Made by a program: the position numbers and the translations under genes. A stretch of DNA of 55,412 bases, taken from positions 1-55,412 of the forward strand of contig CAZVYN010000018.1 of assembly GCA_964631125.1 (NCBI GenBank). The letters are read 5' to 3'. Of this stretch, positions 53,229 through 55,412 are shown piece by piece. The first letter of the stretch is position 1. Every line of letters starts with the position of its first letter. Source of the stretch: CAZVYN01 sp964631125. Its GTDB lineage: Bacteria > Eisenbacteria > RBG-16-71-46 > CAIMUX01. The notes under the pieces are model-generated. The model did not search any database, was not told the DNA's origin, and saw nothing but the letters and a program-made list of their open reading frames with translations.

Positions 53229-54539
53229 GTGCAGATCCACCTGATCTCCTCCTCCGCGCGACGTTGCCTCGCGCTCATCCTCGCGCTCTCGCTGAGCCTC
53301 GGGCCGACCCTCGGCGCGATCAGCACGGCGGCGGCGCAGAGTGCGCCGGCGGGTCTCATGGAATCGTTGCGCGATCTCCCTCGCGGGTCCGGCGGCGCCG
53401 AGGATCCGATCGAAGTAGGCCCCGCCGACTGGGCGCTGGAGCAGCCTGTCGATCCCGATCTCTACCGAGTGCTCCCGGGCGATCTCGTGCATGTCGGCGC
53501 CTGGGGAGAGGGGGCGCGCGCGTTCACCCTGCGCGTCGGTCCGGAAGGCGCGCTGCTGGTTCCGGACGTCGGGCCGATCCAGGTGGCGGGACTCTCACTC
53601 CGCGAAGCGCAGAGTCGTCTCGTCGAGGCCTTCCGCCCGCTCTATCCGCGCTCCTCGGTTTCGCTGCGACTCTTGGAGCCGGGACGTTTCCGCGTCCCGG
53701 TGACCGGCCTGGTCGAACGGCCCGGCGTCTACGAGACATCGAGCCTCGATCGCGTCTCGTCCCTGCTGGAACAGGCGGGCGGAATCCGACCGGGCGGCTC
53801 GGTGCGACGACTGCGCCTCGCGCCGCTCGACCATGACGGTCCGACCGAGGAGATCGATCTGGCGCGATGGCTGCTCGGGGGCGAGTTGGCGGCGAACCCA
53901 TTCCTCGCCTCGGGTCTCGCGCTCGAGATTCCGCCGATCGGCCCGACCGTTCGCGTGCGCGGTCCCGTGCAGGGGCGAGCGGCGTTCCAGACGACGCCGG
54001 TCACTCCCGCGCGTTTCGCCGATCGTCCCGAAGAGGAGCCGGATCTGCGCGTGGAGTGGCTGCCCGGCGATTCGGTCGCGACGATCCTCGGGCTGGCGGG
54101 GGGCGCTTCGGATCGAGCGACTGGGGTGGTCACGCTCCGCCGCGCGGGCGAAGACGCGCGGCTGCTCTCCCTCGCGCGCGCGGCGGATCGAGCGCAGCCG
54201 GTGGCGCCGGGAGACATCCTCGAACTGGAGTACGCGGCGCGTTGGGTCTACCTGACCGGCGCGGTGAGGATGCCCGGACGCTATCCGCATCTACCTGGCA
54301 TGCGGGTCGGCGACTACGTGTCGCTGGCCGGCGGGCCGACCGAACTCGGGCGCAGCGACGGCTGGACGATTCGACGGGGGGATGAATCTGCGCACGCGGT
54401 CGAGCCGAGCGCTTTCGTCGACGCGGGCTCCACGCTGCGCGTGCCGGAGCGGCGCACGTACAAGTTCAACACGCTGCTCGCCCCGCTCTCCAGTGCGAGC
54501 GCACTCATCATCTCGATCATCGCGCTCTCGCGGCGCTGA
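53229..54539 (+). CDS. Polysaccharide export protein, Wza-like (SLBB domains)
   Basis: 436 residues from a GTG at 53229; a longer frame from 53190 is open but begins inside the region after the terminator. The signal peptide is LALILALSLSLGPTLGAISTAAA. The Poly_export domain (about 75-150) has YRVLPGDLVHVGAWGE and LLVPDVGPIQVAGLSLREAQSRL; SLBB domains follow with VTGLVERPGVYETSSLDRVSSLLEQAGGI and YLTGAVRMPGRYPHLPGMRVGDYVSLAGGPTELG. A C-terminal membrane segment (LIISIIALS) is present. Such proteins form the outer-membrane channel for capsule/EPS export. The convergent glycosyltransferase gene overlaps its end by 23 bases, which fits an EPS locus. Confidence 0.88.
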   Translation: MQIHLISSSARRCLALILALSLSLGPTLGAISTAAAQSAPAGLMESLRDLPRGSGGAEDPIEVGPADWALEQPVDPDLYRVLPGDLVHVGAWGEGARAFTLRVGPEGALLVPDVGPIQVAGLSLREAQSRLVEAFRPLYPRSSVSLRLLEPGRFRVPVTGLVERPGVYETSSLDRVSSLLEQAGGIRPGGSVRRLRLAPLDHDGPTEEIDLARWLLGGELAANPFLASGLALEIPPIGPTVRVRGPVQGRAAFQTTPVTPARFADRPEEEPDLRVEWLPGDSVATILGLAGGASDRATGVVTLRRAGEDARLLSLARAADRAQPVAPGDILELEYAARWVYLTGAVRMPGRYPHLPGMRVGDYVSLAGGPTELGRSDGWTIRRGDESAHAVEPSAFVDAGSTLRVPERRTYKFNTLLAPLSSASALIISIIALSRR

Positions 54540-55412
54540 CCGAAGCGAAGGTCTTCTCCCACTCCGCGGCCGTGTGATCCCACGTCCGTTCGCTCTCGAC
54601 ATACTTCCGCCCGCGCCCGGTCCCGCGCGGCCACGGCCAGTCGCGCAACGGCTGCCCCGCCTGCACCCACCGCTCTCGCCACCGAACGACCGCGGCGATC
54701 CAGGCATCGCTATCGTCCGCCGGTAACTGTTCTCCGATACCCCACTCCTCCAGCGGCGCCGACGTCACCGATTCGCTCACCAGGATGGGACGATCGCACG
54801 CGAACGCCTGGAGCAGTTTAAGTGAATCGAGCCCGACGGATCCGCTCACCCGCGCGTCGTAGGGGGCGACGACCAACTGCGCCGCGCCGACCAGTTCGGC
54901 GCACCGCTCTTCCGAGACCGGCCCCACGAATTCCAGCCCGGCCGGGGCGCGAATCGCCGCCATCCACCGCTCCACGTGCTCGTGCTCGAGTCTCGCGCGC
55001 TGAGCGCCCTCTCCCACGACCCAGCAGGTGTACGCCGAGCCCAGCCGGGCGAGCGCCGCGAGCAAGCGACTGAGTCCTTGGACCGCCGAGAGGTTTCCGG
55101 CGAAGACGATCACGAAGTCACCGGGACGCGCCCCGGCCTCGGCGCGAACGATGTCCGGATCCGCCGAGAGCGGGGGGAGCCAGACTCCATTGGGAATCAC
55201 GCGGACTCTCGTGTCGTCGTCCAGGCCGAGCGCACCTCGGACCGAGAGACTGACGACGCCGATCGCGTCGGCCTCGCGCAGCAGCGCCTCTTCGCACCAG
55301 CCGGCGGCGGCGGCGCGCCACCGAGACGCGCCGCTCAGCCTGGCGAAGCCGGCGATGGCGCCGTTGCTCTCCACCACGAGAGGAATGTGACGCGGCAATC
55401 GCAACGGCGCGA
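54517..55412 (-). CDS. GT4-type glycosyltransferase (runs off right edge)
   Basis: At least 298 residues; the frame is open to the edge, so the N-terminus is missing. Visible are the end of the N-terminal Rossmann domain (READAIGVVSLSVRGAL), the donor-domain start RVRVIPNGVWLPP, and FVIVFAGNLSAVQGLSRLLAAL. Then come GLEFVGPVSEERCAELVGAAQLVVAPYD and LKLLQAFACDRPILVSE, the last in the position of the EGxxxPV motif, here with the first E replaced by KLLQ. It is thus a GT-B fold enzyme that transfers a sugar from a nucleotide sugar, probably for the polysaccharide exported by the adjacent Wza-like protein. Its 3-prime end overlaps that gene convergently. Confidence 0.85.
   Translation of the reverse strand, partial: APLRLPRHIPLVVESNGAIAGFARLSGASRWRAAAAGWCEEALLREADAIGVVSLSVRGALGLDDDTRVRVIPNGVWLPPLSADPDIVRAEAGARPGDFVIVFAGNLSAVQGLSRLLAALARLGSAYTCWVVGEGAQRARLEHEHVERWMAAIRAPAGLEFVGPVSEERCAELVGAAQLVVAPYDARVSGSVGLDSLKLLQAFACDRPILVSESVTSAPLEEWGIGEQLPADDSDAWIAAVVRWRERWVQAGQPLRDWPWPRGTGRGRKYVESERTWDHTAAEWEKTFASVSAARAR

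Overview
The window is a high-GC (about two thirds G+C) bacterial chromosome segment from a flagellated, Gram-negative-type organism. Evidence for this is a flagellar basal-body operon, an outer-membrane beta-barrel, lipoproteins, a Wza-like exporter and a homodimeric AceE. Five large exported proteins end in a FlgD-like C-terminal domain (PNPSxG ... WDGxDxxGR ... SGVY), and one carries Cys-rich GACC repeats. This secretome resembles Candidatus Eisenbacteria and related FCB-superphylum lineages; that placement is inferred, not proven.

Layout. (1) 1-7851, minus strand: a compact flagellar operon flgB-flgC-fliE-fliF-fliG-fliH-fliI-fliJ-motE-like-fliK-like (cut by the left edge), mostly with 4-base start/stop overlaps, preceded by a well-spaced sigma-54 type promoter. 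(2) 8027-10405: an FAD-linked oxidase and Era. (3) 10577-10860: a decayed receiver-PAS gene. (4) 10858-19289: tricorn-like protease, IspH, then an M1 aminopeptidase, MutY and RluA-type synthase. (5) 19311-21540: a lower-GC patch with a beta-helix protein and a broken M6-type metalloprotease. (6) 21622-24727: pdxR-like, pdxS and pdxT in one direction, with an inverted-repeat operator candidate. (7) 24863-32324: HI0933-type flavoprotein, a frameshifted VCBS protein, an RCC1-repeat protein and a GT-C membrane glycosyltransferase. (8) 32321-37789: HflX, whose frame has no standard start codon, then groES-groEL and an NtrC-family activator whose receiver lost its phospho-acceptor Asp. (9) 38053-41080, divergent from that activator: a helical protein, an SPFH/zinc-ribbon protein (frameshifted) and a double zinc-ribbon protein. 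(10) 41102-55412: AceE, an HNH nuclease, a glycosidase-like lipoprotein, a VCBS protein, an Hpt protein, an OMP/lipoprotein pair, a small lipoprotein, a Wza-like protein and a GT4 glycosyltransferase cut by the right edge.

The two most interesting signals are these. First, the divergent pair of receiver-dead NtrC-type activator and SPFH/zinc-ribbon operon has a sigma-54-like site in the gap, an arrangement like pspF/pspA, and suggests an undescribed envelope-stress module. Second, five dispersed 20-bp palindromes of the form AAC-N14-GTT lie in 28.5-45.6 kb. Several genes show likely single-base deletions in GCG-rich runs, which may be real or may be assembly errors.
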